Source of the DNA: Halomonas icarae
GTDB taxonomy: Bacteria; Pseudomonadota; Gammaproteobacteria; Pseudomonadales; Halomonadaceae
DNA length: 64,000 nt
Assembly (NCBI RefSeq): GCF_009901955.1
Contig: NZ_WUTS01000001.1
Span: 2,435,745 to 2,499,744, forward strand
Direction of reading: 5' to 3'
Shown: positions 7,998-19,223 of the stretch, piece by piece
How positions within the stretch are numbered: the stretch's first letter is position 1
How the letters are laid out: every line of letters starts with the position of its first letter
Notes under the pieces: generated by a model
Databases searched by the model: none
Told to the model about the DNA's origin: nothing
What the model saw: only the letters and a program-made list of their open reading frames with translations
Program-made: the position numbers and the translations under genes

Positions 7998-8938
7998 CAA
8001 CCGGCGCCGTAAACCTCGGCGAGGATCTCTCCGGCGCCCATCTCCAGCAACTCCTCGGCGACCCGGATGCCCAGCGCCTCGGGTTCATGAATCGAGCCGC
8101 GCCCCTCGGTACGCAGCACGCGAGCCCCATCCGGGGTTCCGACCAGGGCGCGTAACCACAGGGTCTGGCCGTCGTTCTCGAACACCGCATGACCACCGAT
8201 CGGCACCTGGCACCCTCCTTCGAGACGAGTGTTCATGGCCCGCTCGGCACGTACCCGAGTGGCGGTATCGGGATCATCCAGCGGTGCCAGCAGGCTGATC
8301 AACTCTGGATCATGAAGGCGGCACTCGATGCCCAGCGCGCCCTGGCCACAGGCCGGCAGGCAGACCTCGGGGGGCAGCTCCTGTGCGATACGCTCGCCCA
8401 GATTCAGGCGACGCAGTCCGGAGGTGGCCAGAATGATGGCATCGAAATCGCCGGCATCGAGCTTGCCCAGGCGAGTCTGGACGTTGCCACGCAGGCTGAG
8501 GATCTCGAGGTCGGGACGCGCCTCCCTGACCTGCAGGCCGCGGCGCAGGCTGGAGGTGCCCACGCGCGCGCCTTCCGGCAGCTCGTCGAAGCTGGCGTAG
8601 TGGTTGGAGACGAAGGCGTCGGTCGCCTCCGCACCGGCCAGAATCACCGAAAGGCCCAGCCCCTCGGGGAAGTTCATGGGCACATCCTTCATGGAGTGCA
8701 CCGCGATATCGGCTCGCCCGTCGAGCATCGCCTCCTCGAGCTCCTTCACGAAGAGCCCCTTGCCCCCCACCTTGGCCAGCGGGGTATCGAGGATCTTGTC
8801 GCCGCGGGTGGACATCGCGACCAGTTCCACCTCGAGGCCAGGATGAAGGGCCAGTAGCCGGTCGCGGACATATTCGGCCTGCCACATGGCCAGTTGACTC
8901 TTGCGCGTGGCGATGCGCAGCTTGGTGATGGATTGCAC
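7997..8938 (-). CDS. hemC: porphobilinogen deaminase (hydroxymethylbilane synthase)
   Basis: Condenses four porphobilinogen molecules into hydroxymethylbilane on a covalently bound dipyrromethane cofactor. The product is 313 residues, the usual length. Visible motifs are [15 protein letters not shown] at the start, [33 protein letters not shown] with the catalytic Asp, RVGTSSLRR and [12 protein letters not shown] with the cofactor-binding Cys. The start is the GTG at 8938, five bases after AGGGAGA. A much longer upstream frame exists but has no family similarity before this point. First gene of the leftward heme operon. Confidence 0.97.
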   Translation of the reverse strand: MQSITKLRIATRKSQLAMWQAEYVRDRLLALHPGLEVELVAMSTRGDKILDTPLAKVGGKGLFVKELEEAMLDGRADIAVHSMKDVPMNFPEGLGLSVILAGAEATDAFVSNHYASFDELPEGARVGTSSLRRGLQVREARPDLEILSLRGNVQTRLGKLDAGDFDAIILATSGLRRLNLGERIAQELPPEVCLPACGQGALGIECRLHDPELISLLAPLDDPDTATRVRAERAMNTRLEGGCQVPIGGHAVFENDGQTLWLRALVGTPDGARVLRTEGRGSIHEPEALGIRVAEELLEMGAGEILAEVYGAG

Positions 8939-9214
8939 GAAGTTCTCCCTGTGCCGGCACCCTCGCTGGCATCGAGCCAGGCAGGCATACGGCGAAGTTG
9001 ACATGCATGACGCACGATGGGACCCATCATAACAAGCCCCCAGCCGGAGAGGAAAAATCCCCAGCCCGTGCGGCTCCGCTGCCCTGTCGGCGAAGGGCGC
9101 CCCCTCGGCGACTCTGGTACACTCCTGGCATGTCGCGCCTGCCGCCGCGAGACCGGCGGCCGCAGGGGGTCCACCCCCAGTCAACCGCAACCCGTCATGC
9201 AGGATCCCGAACCG
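8939..9214. promoter_or_regulatory. divergent control region between hemC and argH
   Basis: Some 276 bases with no gene. Candidate -10 elements are TATGAT read leftward (9033-9028) for hemC and TACACT read rightward (9118-9123) for argH. Neither has a convincing -35 partner, so these are suggestions only. No operator-like repeat was noticed. Confidence 0.35.
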
Positions 9215-10632
<1,418 letters not shown>

Positions 10633-10633
<1 letters not shown>

Positions 10634-10833
10634 TGGGCCGCCTGGCTTTCTCTGCCCTGGTCTTGTTCCTGGCCCTGGGCCTGGCCGGTTGTGGCCAGAA
10701 GGGACCACTCTATCTGCCCGGTGACGAGCAGGCCGCCGAGCAGTACGGCCCCCGCGAGAGCCAGCAGACCAGCGATGCCCAGCAGGAGAGCACCGAGCGC
10801 GACCAGGACGCGCCTCAGGAGACGGAGGAATAG
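10633..10833 (+). CDS. lptM: LPS-assembly lipoprotein LptM
   Basis: A 66-residue lipoprotein with an N-terminal hydrophobic signal and lipobox LAGC (Cys20), followed by GQKGPLYLP, the hallmark of the YifL/LptM family. LptM joins the outer-membrane LptD-LptE translocon and helps its oxidative maturation. The tail is short, acidic and rich in Gln, Glu and Ser. It overlaps argH by one base and precedes lysA, the same neighbourhood as in Pseudomonas and E. coli. Confidence 0.93.
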
Positions 10834-10835
10834 CC

Positions 10836-12122
10836 ATGGACCACTTCAACTATCGCGACGGTGTGCTCTACGGCGAAGAGGTGCCGCTGAGCACCATCGC
10901 CGAGGCATTCGGGACGCCCTGCTATGTCTACTCCAAGGCCACCCTGACCCGCCACTTTCGCGCCTATACCGAGGCGCTGGGCAGCCATCCTCACCTGATC
11001 TGCTATGCGGTCAAGGCCAACTCCAACCTGGCGGTACTGGGTCTGCTCGCCCGCCTAGGCGCCGGCTTCGATATCGTCTCGGTGGGCGAGCTGGAGCGGG
11101 TGCTGGCCGCGGGCGGCGACCCGGCCAAGGTGGTCTTCTCCGGCGTGGCCAAGCAGGAGGGCGAGATGGCCCGAGCGCTGGAGGTCGGCATCAAGTGCTT
11201 CAACGTCGAGTCACGCCCCGAGCTCGAGCGCCTCGACGCGGTCGCCGGCCGGCTCGGCAAGGTGGCCCCGGTATCGCTGCGTGTCAATCCGGACGTGGAT
11301 GCCGGCACCCACCCCTATATCTCCACCGGGCTCAAGGACAACAAGTTCGGCATCCCGGTCGACGAGGCGCTGGAGGTCTACGAGCTGGCCGCCAGGCTCC
11401 CCAACGTGCGCGTCACCGGCCTGGACTGCCATATCGGCTCCCAGCTCACCGAGCTGGCTCCCTTCCTCGATGCCCTGGACCGACTGCTGCTGCTGCTCGA
11501 GACCCTGCGCCAGCGCGGCATCGAAGTGGAGCACCTGGACCTCGGCGGCGGTCTCGGTGTGCCCTACCGCGACGAACAGCCCCCGGCGCCCTTCGACTAC
11601 GCCACGGCCCTGCTCGAGCGCCTTTACGGCTGGGAAGGCAGCGAGGGGCTGACCCTGCTGTTCGAGCCGGGGCGCTCCATCGCGGCCAATGCCGGGGTGC
11701 TGCTGACTCGAGTGGAGTTTCTCAAGCCCGGCGAGACCAAGAACTTCGCCATCGTCGACGCCGCCATGAACGACCTGATCCGCCCCGCACTCTATCAGGC
11801 GTGGCAGGCCATTCTGCCGGTGGACACGCGCCATCCGCGGCCCAGCGACACTTACGACGTGGTCGGCCCGGTGTGCGAGACGGGCGACTTCCTGGGCAAG
11901 GAGCGCACACTTGCCATCGCCCCTGGCGACCTGCTGGCGGTGCGCTCGGCCGGCGCCTACGGCTTCGTGATGGCCTCGAACTACAACAGCCGCCCGCGCC
12001 CCGCCGAGGTGATGGTGGACGGCGACCGGAGCCATCTGGTGCGCCGCCGCGAGCGACTCGATGAGCTGTGGTCGGGTGAGGCCCTGTTACCGGACGACAC
12101 CGGGTCGGAGGGCGGGCACTGA
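10836..12122 (+). CDS. lysA: diaminopimelate decarboxylase
   Basis: PLP enzyme that decarboxylates meso-diaminopimelate to lysine. The product is 428 residues with a fold III alanine-racemase-type barrel: YAVKANSN carries the Schiff-base Lys near residue 62, followed by [27 protein letters not shown] and [12 protein letters not shown]. The C-terminal part has [10 protein letters not shown] with the active-site Cys and [20 protein letters not shown] precedes the ATG. It lies between lptM and dapF, so the last two lysine genes share one transcript. Confidence 0.97.
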   Translation: MDHFNYRDGVLYGEEVPLSTIAEAFGTPCYVYSKATLTRHFRAYTEALGSHPHLICYAVKANSNLAVLGLLARLGAGFDIVSVGELERVLAAGGDPAKVVFSGVAKQEGEMARALEVGIKCFNVESRPELERLDAVAGRLGKVAPVSLRVNPDVDAGTHPYISTGLKDNKFGIPVDEALEVYELAARLPNVRVTGLDCHIGSQLTELAPFLDALDRLLLLLETLRQRGIEVEHLDLGGGLGVPYRDEQPPAPFDYATALLERLYGWEGSEGLTLLFEPGRSIAANAGVLLTRVEFLKPGETKNFAIVDAAMNDLIRPALYQAWQAILPVDTRHPRPSDTYDVVGPVCETGDFLGKERTLAIAPGDLLAVRSAGAYGFVMASNYNSRPRPAEVMVDGDRSHLVRRRERLDELWSGEALLPDDTGSEGGH

Positions 12123-12970
12123 TGCTGCTGCACTTCACCAAGATGCATGGCCTCGGCAACGACTTCATGATGGTCGACCTGGTGACCCAGCGTGCCCGCT
12201 TCACTGACGACCAGGTCCGCCGCCTGGCCGACCGCCGCTTCGGTGTCGGCTTCGACCAGCTGCTGGTGGTCGAGCCACCCCGGGATCCCGACATGGATTT
12301 CCGCTACCGCATCTACAACGCCGACGGCAGCGAGGTGGAGAACTGTGGCAACGGCGCGCGCTGCTTCGCCCGCTTCGTGCGCGACCAGCGCCTCACCCAC
12401 AAGCGCGAGATCCATGTGGAGACCGCCGGCGGCCCCCTGGTGCTGAAGGTGGAGGAGGATGGCCGCATTCGCGTCGACATGGGGGAGCCCCGCTTCGCCC
12501 CGGCGTCGCTACCCTTTACGCCTGAGCCCTTCGAGGGCGACACGGACCGGGTGCTGCACCGCCTCGAGGTGAACGGTGAGTCCGTCGAGCTGGGGGTGGT
12601 CTCCATGGGCAATCCCCATGCGGTCATGCGAGTCGATGCTGTCGACGAGGCGCCCGTCGAGCGCCTCGGCCCGGCCATCGAGGCTCATCCGCGCTTTCCC
12701 AGGCGAGTCAATGTCGGCTTCATGCAGGTGGTGTCCCCCCACGAGATCCGCCTGCGGGTCTACGAGCGAGGCAGCGGGGAGACTCTGGCCTGCGGCACCG
12801 GTGCCTGCGCCGCAGTGGCCAGCGGCATCCGCCAGGGCCTGCTGGAGAGCCCGGTGAGCGTTCACCTGCCGGGGGGCGAACTGACCATCGAGTGGCACGG
12901 CCCCGGCACGCCGCTAGCGATGACCGGTCCCGCCGAGCGCGTCTTCGATGGCCGCCTGCTGCTGTATTGA
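12122..12970 (+). CDS. dapF: diaminopimelate epimerase
   Basis: Interconverts LL- and meso-diaminopimelate, supplying both lysine and peptidoglycan. The product is 282 residues. The two catalytic cysteines are in [12 protein letters not shown] (near residue 75) and in [14 protein letters not shown] (near 220). The N-terminal [15 protein letters not shown] is typical. The ATG overlaps the lysA stop by one base. Confidence 0.97.
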   Translation: MLLHFTKMHGLGNDFMMVDLVTQRARFTDDQVRRLADRRFGVGFDQLLVVEPPRDPDMDFRYRIYNADGSEVENCGNGARCFARFVRDQRLTHKREIHVETAGGPLVLKVEEDGRIRVDMGEPRFAPASLPFTPEPFEGDTDRVLHRLEVNGESVELGVVSMGNPHAVMRVDAVDEAPVERLGPAIEAHPRFPRRVNVGFMQVVSPHEIRLRVYERGSGETLACGTGACAAVASGIRQGLLESPVSVHLPGGELTIEWHGPGTPLAMTGPAERVFDGRLLLY

Positions 12971-13011
12971 CCGCGAACCATCCCGATCCCGCGCCAACCG
13001 AAGGAGATGGC

Positions 13012-13728
13012 ATGTCACAAGCCGCACCAGAACCGCGCAAGACGCTCGACCCGGACCGGGTCGCCGAATGGTTGGCCATCCACCCCGACTTCTTCGTCGG
13101 GCGTGAGGGCCTGCTCCAGCAGCTCAAGGTTCCCCATCCCGAAGTGGGCGGTGCCACCTCACTGCTGGAGCGTCTGGTTCACGACCTTCGGGCCCGCGCC
13201 GAGAAGGCCGAAGACCGCCTGGAACAGCTGCTGGAGTCGGCGCGCCACAACGAGGCCCAGTATCGGCGCACCCGGGAGCTGGTCCTGGCGCTGGTAGCCG
13301 CCCAGGATCGTGACGCCCTGGGGCAGGCGCTCTCCACCCAGTTCAGCGAGCACTTCGCCACCCCCGCGGTAGCACTGTGGTGCCCGGCCAGCCTATCCGA
13401 TGCCGAGCCACGCCCCCCACAGGCGCCACGCCAGGTGATCGACGAGCATGCCGGCTCACGCCTGGCGGGACTCCTCGATGGCCGTACCAGCCGCTGCGTT
13501 CGCCTGACACCCACCGACTGGAAACGCCTGCTGCCCCACACCAGCGCGCCGCGCCGCTCGGGCTCCGGTGCCATCACTCGGCTGAGCCTGGGTGAGCCCC
13601 TCGGCTACCTGATACTGGCCAGCCATGATCCGGACCACTTCCGCGCCAGCATGGATACCCTGTTTACCGAGTATGTGGGTGATGTGGTGGCACGACTGCT
13701 GATACGCCTCGGCCCCGACCATGCCTGA
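13012..13728 (+). CDS. DUF484 (GAF-like) protein between dapF and xerC
   Basis: A 238-residue cytoplasmic protein of the DUF484 family, recognised by VAEWLAIHPDFF, a coiled segment with SLLERLVHDLRAR, and a C-terminal GAF-like half with GYLILASHDPDHF. The family sits between dapF and xerC in many gammaproteobacteria, but its function is not established. AAGGAG precedes the chosen ATG by six bases. An earlier in-frame start would lie inside dapF. Its end overlaps the xerC start by eight bases. Confidence 0.88.
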   Translation: MSQAAPEPRKTLDPDRVAEWLAIHPDFFVGREGLLQQLKVPHPEVGGATSLLERLVHDLRARAEKAEDRLEQLLESARHNEAQYRRTRELVLALVAAQDRDALGQALSTQFSEHFATPAVALWCPASLSDAEPRPPQAPRQVIDEHAGSRLAGLLDGRTSRCVRLTPTDWKRLLPHTSAPRRSGSGAITRLSLGEPLGYLILASHDPDHFRASMDTLFTEYVGDVVARLLIRLGPDHA

Positions 13729-14638
13729 GCACGGGCCGCTCGCCGACGAGGTCGAGGTCTTTCTCGAGGGGCTGTCGCGCACCGCCAGCCCCGCGACTCT
13801 GGACGCCTATCGGCGCGACCTGGCCAATCTGCTCGCCTTCATGGACGAGCAGGCGATCACGGCATGGCAGCAGCTGGACGCCGCGCTGATGCGCCGCTTC
13901 CTGGGCGGTGAGCGCGCTCGTGGCCTGGGGCCACGTAGCCTGGCTCGTCGCCGTTCGGCCTGCTCGAAGCTCGCCGAGCACCTGCTTGCGGCGGGGCACC
14001 TCGACCACAACCCGGTGGCGCTGGTGCGCAGCCCGCGTCTGCCGCGACATCTGCCACGCCCGGTCGATGTGGACCGCCTGACGAGCTTTCTGGACACCCC
14101 CCACGATGGCTCGCCCCTGGCGATACGCGATCAGGCGATGCTCGAGCTCTTCTACTCCAGCGGCTTGCGCCTGGCCGAGCTGGCCGGGCTGGATCTGGAC
14201 GACCTGCACGGCGAGCGTGTGCGGGTGCTGGGCAAGGGCAGCAAGCCACGCCAGACCCCGGTGGGGTCGCGTGCCCGCCAGGCCCTGGAGGCATGGCTGC
14301 AGATACGCATGAACATGGCGGTGCCTGGCGAGAGCGCGCTGTTCGTCAGCCAGCGTGGCGGTCGGCTGGGCCACCGCGCCATCCAGCAGCGCCTGGCGCT
14401 GGTGGCCCGGCACCGCGGGCTAGACGAACATCTACACCCGCATCGCCTGCGCCACTCCTTCGCCAGTCACCTGCTGGAGTCGAGCCAGGACCTGCGGGCC
14501 GTTCAGGAGCTGCTCGGCCACGCCAACCTCTCCACCACTCAGGTCTACACCCACCTCGACTGGCAGCATCTGGCGGCCAGCTACGACGCCGCTCACCCGC
14601 GAGCACGGCGCCGACCCAGCGATGAGACTCCGACATGA
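13721..14638 (+). CDS. xerC: tyrosine recombinase XerC
   Basis: Site-specific recombinase that, with XerD, resolves chromosome dimers at dif. The 305-residue product has the N-terminal SAM-like core-binding domain (TLDAYRRDLANL) and the catalytic domain with Arg in SSGLRLAEL, Lys in LGKGSK, the HPHRLRHSFASHLL box, LGHANLSTTQVYTH and the nucleophilic Tyr just before THLD. Gene order and length favour chromosomal XerC over a mobile integrase. It overlaps both neighbours. Confidence 0.95.
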   Translation: MPEHGPLADEVEVFLEGLSRTASPATLDAYRRDLANLLAFMDEQAITAWQQLDAALMRRFLGGERARGLGPRSLARRRSACSKLAEHLLAAGHLDHNPVALVRSPRLPRHLPRPVDVDRLTSFLDTPHDGSPLAIRDQAMLELFYSSGLRLAELAGLDLDDLHGERVRVLGKGSKPRQTPVGSRARQALEAWLQIRMNMAVPGESALFVSQRGGRLGHRAIQQRLALVARHRGLDEHLHPHRLRHSFASHLLESSQDLRAVQELLGHANLSTTQVYTHLDWQHLAASYDAAHPRARRRPSDETPT

Positions 14639-15372
14639 ATCTAGAGGCGATCACCTTCGATCTGGATGACACCCTGTGGGACAACGGCGGCGTGATGCGT
14701 CGGACCGAGCAAGGACACTACAGCTGGCTCGATACGGCACTCGCCGAGTGGCAAGCCGTTGAGCCCGCCGGCCGCTTCGCCACCCGTTTCCCGCTGGATG
14801 CCTTGTTGGCACGCCGCCTGGCCCTGGCCACGGCCCACCCGCCACGACGCGGCGACTTCACCTGGCTTCGCCAGCGAGCACTGAGCGAGCTGCTCTCGGA
14901 GTACGGGCTGGCGCAGGAACATGCCGAGCATTGGGCCCGAAGAGCCATGGAGCGTTTCATGGAGCTTCGCCATGAGGTGGAGCCTCACCCGGAAGTGGAG
15001 CCTATGCTCGAGCAGCTGGGCAAGCACTACCGCCTGGCCAGCATCACCAACGGCAATGTCGAGGTGACTCGCCTGCCGCTGGGGCGCCACTTCCCGGTGA
15101 CCGTTACCGCCGGCGAACTGCTCGCCCCCAAGCCCGACCCGCGCCCCTTCCTGCTGGCCCTGTCCCACCTCGGCACACATCCCGAGGGAGCGCTTCACGT
15201 GGGAGACTCCTGGGAGGAGGATGCCCTGCCCGCCCGCCGCCTGGGCATGCAGGCGGCCTGGATCGGCCCCGACGATCGCCCGATGCCCCACGGCATCCAC
15301 CGCCTGGATCATGTCCGCGAGCTGCCGGCGCTGATCCAGTGGATGGAAAAGACCCGTAAGCGCACAGGATAA
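14635..15372 (+). CDS. yigB: HAD-family phosphatase (YigB type)
   Basis: A 245-residue HAD hydrolase. Motif I is ITFDLDDTLWDNG with the nucleophilic Asp, motif II lies in ASITNGN, and motifs III/IV in PKPDPRPF and HVGDSWEEDALPARRLG. In E. coli the xerC-adjacent homologue YigB dephosphorylates 5-amino-6-ribitylamino-uracil phosphate in riboflavin synthesis and FMN. I infer the same from synteny, but HAD substrate ranges are broad. It overlaps xerC by four bases and ends the operon. Confidence 0.88.
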   Translation: MNLEAITFDLDDTLWDNGGVMRRTEQGHYSWLDTALAEWQAVEPAGRFATRFPLDALLARRLALATAHPPRRGDFTWLRQRALSELLSEYGLAQEHAEHWARRAMERFMELRHEVEPHPEVEPMLEQLGKHYRLASITNGNVEVTRLPLGRHFPVTVTAGELLAPKPDPRPFLLALSHLGTHPEGALHVGDSWEEDALPARRLGMQAAWIGPDDRPMPHGIHRLDHVRELPALIQWMEKTRKRTG

Positions 15373-15435
15373 GCTGGAGGGGAGGTATGGAGAGTGCCTC
15401 CTCGGCGGCACGCTCCCCCCGGCGCTTGTTCAAGG

Positions 15436-15472
15436 GAGGCTCCGTCCTTTTCAAAGGAGAGGCTCCGTCCTT
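15436..15472. repeat. two direct copies of a 14-base motif
   Basis: GAGGCTCCGTCCTT occurs at 15436-15449 and again at 15459-15472, 23 bases apart, in the convergent gap between the HAD gene and engB. Short AAGG/CCTT complementarity around each copy would allow small stems. No coding role is seen. Confidence 0.6.
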
Positions 15473-15476
15473 GCGA

Positions 15477-16106
15477 TTACTCTTCCAAGCCACCCAGCAG
15501 CCAGCCATCGAGGCGTGCCTCGAGCTCCTCGATGCCCTGACGCTTGAGCGACGAGAACAGCTGGATAGTCACCAGATCCTCCCACTCGCGCAGTCGTGAG
15601 CGCACCTGCTGCAGGGCACTCGCCGCCGCACCGCGCTTGAGCTTGTCGGCCTTGGTCAGCAGGATATGCACCGGCATCTCCTGCTCATCGGCCCAACCCA
15701 GCATGGTCTGGTCGAACTCGGAGAGCGGATGACGCACATCCATCACCAGCACCAGTCCGCGCAGGGCATCGCGGTGGCGCAGATACTCGGAAAGATGACG
15801 CTGCCACTCCAGCTTGACCGCCTCCGGCACCTTGGCATAACCGTAACCGGGCAGATCCACCAGGCGCCGGTCACTGTCGTCACCCAGCGAGAAGAAGTTG
15901 ATCAGCTGGGTACGGCCGGGCGTCTTGGAGATACGGGCCAGCCCGCTCTGCCGCGTCAGCGTATTGATTGCGCTGGATTTTCCCGCATTCGAACGGCCCG
16001 CAAATGCCACCTCGGCGCCACCGCCGTCGGGGCAGTGAGCCAGGGTCGGGGCGCTGATAAGAAAGCGGGCGGTCTGGTAGTTGAGACAAGGGTTGAGTCG
16101 CGCCAT
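15477..16106 (-). CDS. engB: ribosome-biogenesis GTPase EngB/YihA
   Basis: GTPase needed for assembly of the large ribosomal subunit. The product is 209 residues from the ATG at 16106, which has AGGA ten bases upstream. GTPase motifs: G1 [10 protein letters not shown]2 in KTPGRTQ, G3 DLPGYGYA, G4 TKAD. The frame continues upstream without similarity, so the longer version was rejected. As in Pseudomonas it lies divergent to a cytochrome c4 gene. Confidence 0.95.
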   Translation of the reverse strand: MARLNPCLNYQTARFLISAPTLAHCPDGGGAEVAFAGRSNAGKSSAINTLTRQSGLARISKTPGRTQLINFFSLGDDSDRRLVDLPGYGYAKVPEAVKLEWQRHLSEYLRHRDALRGLVLVMDVRHPLSEFDQTMLGWADEQEMPVHILLTKADKLKRGAAASALQQVRSRLREWEDLVTIQLFSSLKRQGIEELEARLDGWLLGGLEE

Positions 16107-16172
16107 GGGCAAGAATTCCTGACATTGATCAAGGGCCCGTCGGCTTGCATTCCCGCCGACGGAGTGATTCGG

Positions 16173-16178
16173 TATAAT
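16173..16178 (+). promoter_or_regulatory. candidate -10 element for the cytochrome c4 gene
   Basis: A perfect TATAAT within GGTATAATAC in the engB-cytochrome c4 gap, 162 bases before the cytochrome start. The region from -35 to -40 lacks a good TTGACA; TTGCAT at 16145-16150 is 22 bases away, too far for a standard promoter. The long leader is unexplained. Confidence 0.45.
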
Positions 16179-16339
16179 ACAGTGTCTTTTGTCTGCGACC
16201 CGGGGCACGCTAGTGTACCACCGCGCCCATGACGTCCGCGATTGGCCCTCTCGATAACCCAGAGACTGGCCGACGTCGCGATCCGGGCGACACCCAGGGT
16301 ACGTACCGGTCAACAACGTAACGGCATAGTGGATTAGCG

Positions 16340-16960
16340 ATGAGAAAGTTACTGGCAAGCCTGGCAATCACCATAGGCGCCGTCGGCGCCGCCCACGCGG
16401 ACCTCGAGGCCGATGCCGATGCGGCAGCGGGCAAGGAGAAGGCAGTGGCTTGCGCCGCCTGTCATGGCCAGGAGGGTATCAGTCCGTCGGGCGCCTTCCC
16501 CAACCTGGCAGGCCAGCAGGCCTCCTACCTGGCCAAGCAGATCATGGATATCCGCGACGGCAACCGTGTGGTGCCGCAGATGGCCGGCCAGGTCGACAAC
16601 TTCTCCGACCAGGATGCCTGGGACGTGGCCAAGTTCTTCGCCGACAAGCAGGCTGCACTGGGCCAGGCAGACGATGATGAGCTGCTGGTTGAGCGCGGCC
16701 GTGAGCTCTATCGCGCCGGCGACATGGCCAAGGGCATCCCGGCCTGTGCCGCCTGCCACACCCCGACCGGTCAAGGCATCGGCACCGCCGTCTATCCGGC
16801 ACTCTCCGGCCAGCACACCGACTACGTCGTTTCCACCTTGCAGGACTTCGCCGCCGGCAACCGTGCCAATGACCCGGCCAATATCATGCGCGATATCGCC
16901 TCCAAGATGAGCGACCGCGATATGGAAGCCGTGGCCAACTATGTACTGGGCCTGCACTGA
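16340..16960 (+). CDS. diheme cytochrome c4
   Basis: Periplasmic diheme electron carrier, 206 residues, with a signal peptide ending at about AHA (residue 20). The two heme motifs are CAACH at 38-42 and 136-140, one per half, showing the duplicated class I fold. [14 protein letters not shown] and [12 protein letters not shown] follow each heme site as in cytochrome c4. It probably feeds terminal oxidases. It is followed by dsbA, whose disulfide chemistry serves the same compartment; the order engB-c4-dsbA is shared with Pseudomonas. Confidence 0.94.
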   Translation: MRKLLASLAITIGAVGAAHADLEADADAAAGKEKAVACAACHGQEGISPSGAFPNLAGQQASYLAKQIMDIRDGNRVVPQMAGQVDNFSDQDAWDVAKFFADKQAALGQADDDELLVERGRELYRAGDMAKGIPACAACHTPTGQGIGTAVYPALSGQHTDYVVSTLQDFAAGNRANDPANIMRDIASKMSDRDMEAVANYVLGLH

Positions 16961-17011
16961 GGTGCTGGACCTGCACTGAGCCCGCCTCGCTCGGCGGCTC
17001 TGTACACCATC

Positions 17012-17034
17012 GGGGCGGCCTTCGGGTCGCCCCT
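17012..17034 (+). terminator. terminator-like hairpin after cytochrome c4
   Basis: GGGGCGGCC, loop TTCG, GGTCGCCCC (one G-T pair), 52 bases after the stop. The following TGTCATAT is only weakly T-rich. Confidence 0.6.
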
Positions 17035-17134
17035 GTCATATCCGCCTTGGCATCTCGGGAACCCAGGCCCGAGGATGCGCTCAAAGGCAGCGACATCCGG
17101 ACACGCCCGGACGCGATTCCTCACAAGGAGAGAG

Positions 17135-17773
17135 ATGCCCATGTTGAAACCCCTGATGCTTGTGCTTGCTGGCCTCGCCCTACCCGGCCTGGCCAACGCC
17201 CAAAACCTGGTAGAAGGTGAGCACTACGAGGTGCTGCCCGAGGCTGTTGAGACCCACGTGGAAGAGGGGCAGATCGAGGTCACCGAGGTCTTCTGGTACG
17301 GCTGCCCCCACTGCTACAACCTCGAGGAGCCACTCAACGCCTGGCTGGCGGAGACTCCCGATGACATCAGCTTCCAGCGCATGCCGGCCACCATGGGCGG
17401 CGACTGGAACAAGCACGCCCGGGCCTTCTACGCCGCCGAGGCGCTGGGCATTCTCGACGCCATCCATGACGACTTCTTCCACGCCATTCATGAAGATGGG
17501 CAGAGACTGACCGACAGCGGCGACATTGCCGACTTCTTCAGCGACTACGATGTCAGCGAGGAAGAGGCATTGCAGGCCCTCGACTCCTTCGCGGTAAAGA
17601 GCCGGGTCAACCAGGCCAACACCCGCATGCGCACCATGCGCCTGATGGGCGTACCCGCCCTGATGGTCGACGGCCGCTACCTGGTGACGCCGAGCAGTGC
17701 CGGCAGCCTGGCCAACATGCCGCAGATCGCCGAGGCTCTGGTCGACAAGGTTCGCGAGGAGCGTGAGGAGTAG
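17135..17773 (+). CDS. dsbA: thiol:disulfide interchange protein DsbA
   Basis: Periplasmic oxidase that introduces disulfides into exported proteins. The product is 212 residues with a signal peptide ending near ANA (residue 22). The thioredoxin-fold active site is FWYGCPHCYN with Cys57 and Cys60, and the cis-Pro loop reads VPALMVDGRY. The helical insertion lies between them. AAGGAG stands four bases before the ATG at 17135 and ten before a second ATG at 17141; either may be used. The next gene starts directly after the stop. Confidence 0.95.
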   Translation: MPMLKPLMLVLAGLALPGLANAQNLVEGEHYEVLPEAVETHVEEGQIEVTEVFWYGCPHCYNLEEPLNAWLAETPDDISFQRMPATMGGDWNKHARAFYAAEALGILDAIHDDFFHAIHEDGQRLTDSGDIADFFSDYDVSEEEALQALDSFAVKSRVNQANTRMRTMRLMGVPALMVDGRYLVTPSSAGSLANMPQIAEALVDKVREEREE

Positions 17774-18598
17774 ATGTCTCACCTCGCGGAAGCAAGGGTG
17801 CCGCCCCTGAAGGGCGGCCACCTCAAGCTGCTGACCTTCAACCTGCAGGTCGGCATCCAGACCTCGGCCTACCATCACTACCTGACCCGTAGCTGGCAGC
17901 ACCTGCTGCCTCACCCCCGGCGGCTACGCCGCCTCGCCATGGTCAGCGAGGTGCTGGGCCGCTTCGATATCGTCGGCCTTCAGGAGGCCGACGGCGGCAG
18001 CTTCCGCTCCAGCCACGTCAACCAGGTGGAATACCTGGCCACCCGTGGCGGTTTCCCTCACCACTATCAGCAGCTCAACCGCAACCTGGGCCGAATCGCC
18101 CAGCACAGCAACGGCCTGTTGTCGCGGCTTCCCCCGGCCCATATCGAGGAGCACCAGCTTCCCGGCACGCTGCCCGGACGGGGCGCCATTCATGCCCGCT
18201 TCGGCGAGGGCCCCGACGCCCTGCACCTGTTCGTCGCCCATCTGGCCCTCAGCCACCGCGGCCGTGTCCGCCAGCTCGACTATCTCTCCGAGATCATCCA
18301 GCCGCTGCGCCATGTGGTGGTGATGGGCGATCTCAATTGTACTCCCGAGCAGCTCCATGGCCATCAGCGCTTCTCCGCTTCGTTGCCGCTTCACCCGGTG
18401 CGCCCTCCCTTGAGCTACCCCTCGTGGCAGCCGCGTCGCGCCCTGGATCATATCCTGCTCTCCAACTCCCTGGAGGCCGACGAGGTCCGCGTGCTCGACC
18501 ACCTGTTTTCGGACCATCTGCCGATCGCGGTAGACGTTCGTCTGCCGCCGGCCTGTCTGCAGGCACTTGTCACCCACCCACGGGGGGACGCCAACTAG
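17774..18598 (+). CDS. endonuclease/exonuclease/phosphatase (EEP) family protein
   Basis: A 274-residue EEP-fold hydrolase with LLTFNLQVG (metal-binding Asn), GLQEADGG (metal-binding Glu), VVMGDLNCTPEQ (Asp and Asn) and the C-terminal ALDHILLS and SDHLPIAVDV (catalytic His). The substrate is unknown; the family includes phosphodiesterases acting on nucleic acids, phosphoinositides and sphingomyelin. There is no clear signal peptide, so it is probably cytoplasmic. A homologue follows dsbA in Pseudomonas, so the pairing is conserved. The ATG directly follows the dsbA stop. Confidence 0.88.
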   Translation: MSHLAEARVPPLKGGHLKLLTFNLQVGIQTSAYHHYLTRSWQHLLPHPRRLRRLAMVSEVLGRFDIVGLQEADGGSFRSSHVNQVEYLATRGGFPHHYQQLNRNLGRIAQHSNGLLSRLPPAHIEEHQLPGTLPGRGAIHARFGEGPDALHLFVAHLALSHRGRVRQLDYLSEIIQPLRHVVVMGDLNCTPEQLHGHQRFSASLPLHPVRPPLSYPSWQPRRALDHILLSNSLEADEVRVLDHLFSDHLPIAVDVRLPPACLQALVTHPRGDAN

Positions 18599-18677
18599 GC
18601 CGCGAGGTCGGCAACGGGTGACGTTTGACGCCGAATCGGCGAAGATGCGCCTCCCTGACCATCCTGCAGGAAGAGAC

Positions 18678-19223
18678 ATGCCCGACACTCGCCCACCGGC
18701 CCTGCTAAGGGGGCTTGACGCCGTGACCGACCTGGTCGGCCGTACCACCGCCTGGCTGGTACTGGTGATGATGGCGGTACAGTTCGCCATCGTGGTGATG
18801 CGCTACGTCTTCGGCATCCACAGTATCGCCCTGCAGGAGTCGGTGATGTACATGCACGCCATGGTATTCATGCTCGGGGCCGCCTGGACCCTGCAGCATG
18901 ATGGCCATGTGCGTGTCGACATCTTCTACCGCAAGCGCTCGCCACGCAGCCGAGCGAGCGTCGATCTGTTCGGCACCCTCTTCCTGCTGTTGCCGGTGAC
19001 GCTCTATATCCTGCTCGGCAGCCTGGGCTATGTAAGCAGCAGCTGGGCGATCCTCGAGCGCTCTCCCGACGGCGGCATTCCCGGCGTCTTCCTGCTCAAG
19101 AGCCTGATACTGGCGATGGCGGCACTGCTGCTGGTGCAGGGTATCGCCCAGCTGATTCGTCAGACGCTGATCCGTAGCGGCCGACTCTCTTCCGACACCC
19201 CGCGCCACGAGGAACAGCTGTAA
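18678..19223 (+). CDS. TRAP transporter small permease subunit (DctQ type)
   Basis: A 181-residue four-helix membrane protein of the DctQ family: WLVLVMMAVQFAIVVMRYVFG, then QESVMYMHAMVFMLGAAWTL and HVRVDIFY, typical of the small subunit. AGGA precedes the ATG at 18678. The large subunit begins in its stop codon. No periplasmic binding protein gene is adjacent, so the substrate cannot be guessed from a partner. Confidence 0.9.
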   Translation: MPDTRPPALLRGLDAVTDLVGRTTAWLVLVMMAVQFAIVVMRYVFGIHSIALQESVMYMHAMVFMLGAAWTLQHDGHVRVDIFYRKRSPRSRASVDLFGTLFLLLPVTLYILLGSLGYVSSSWAILERSPDGGIPGVFLLKSLILAMAALLLVQGIAQLIRQTLIRSGRLSSDTPRHEEQL

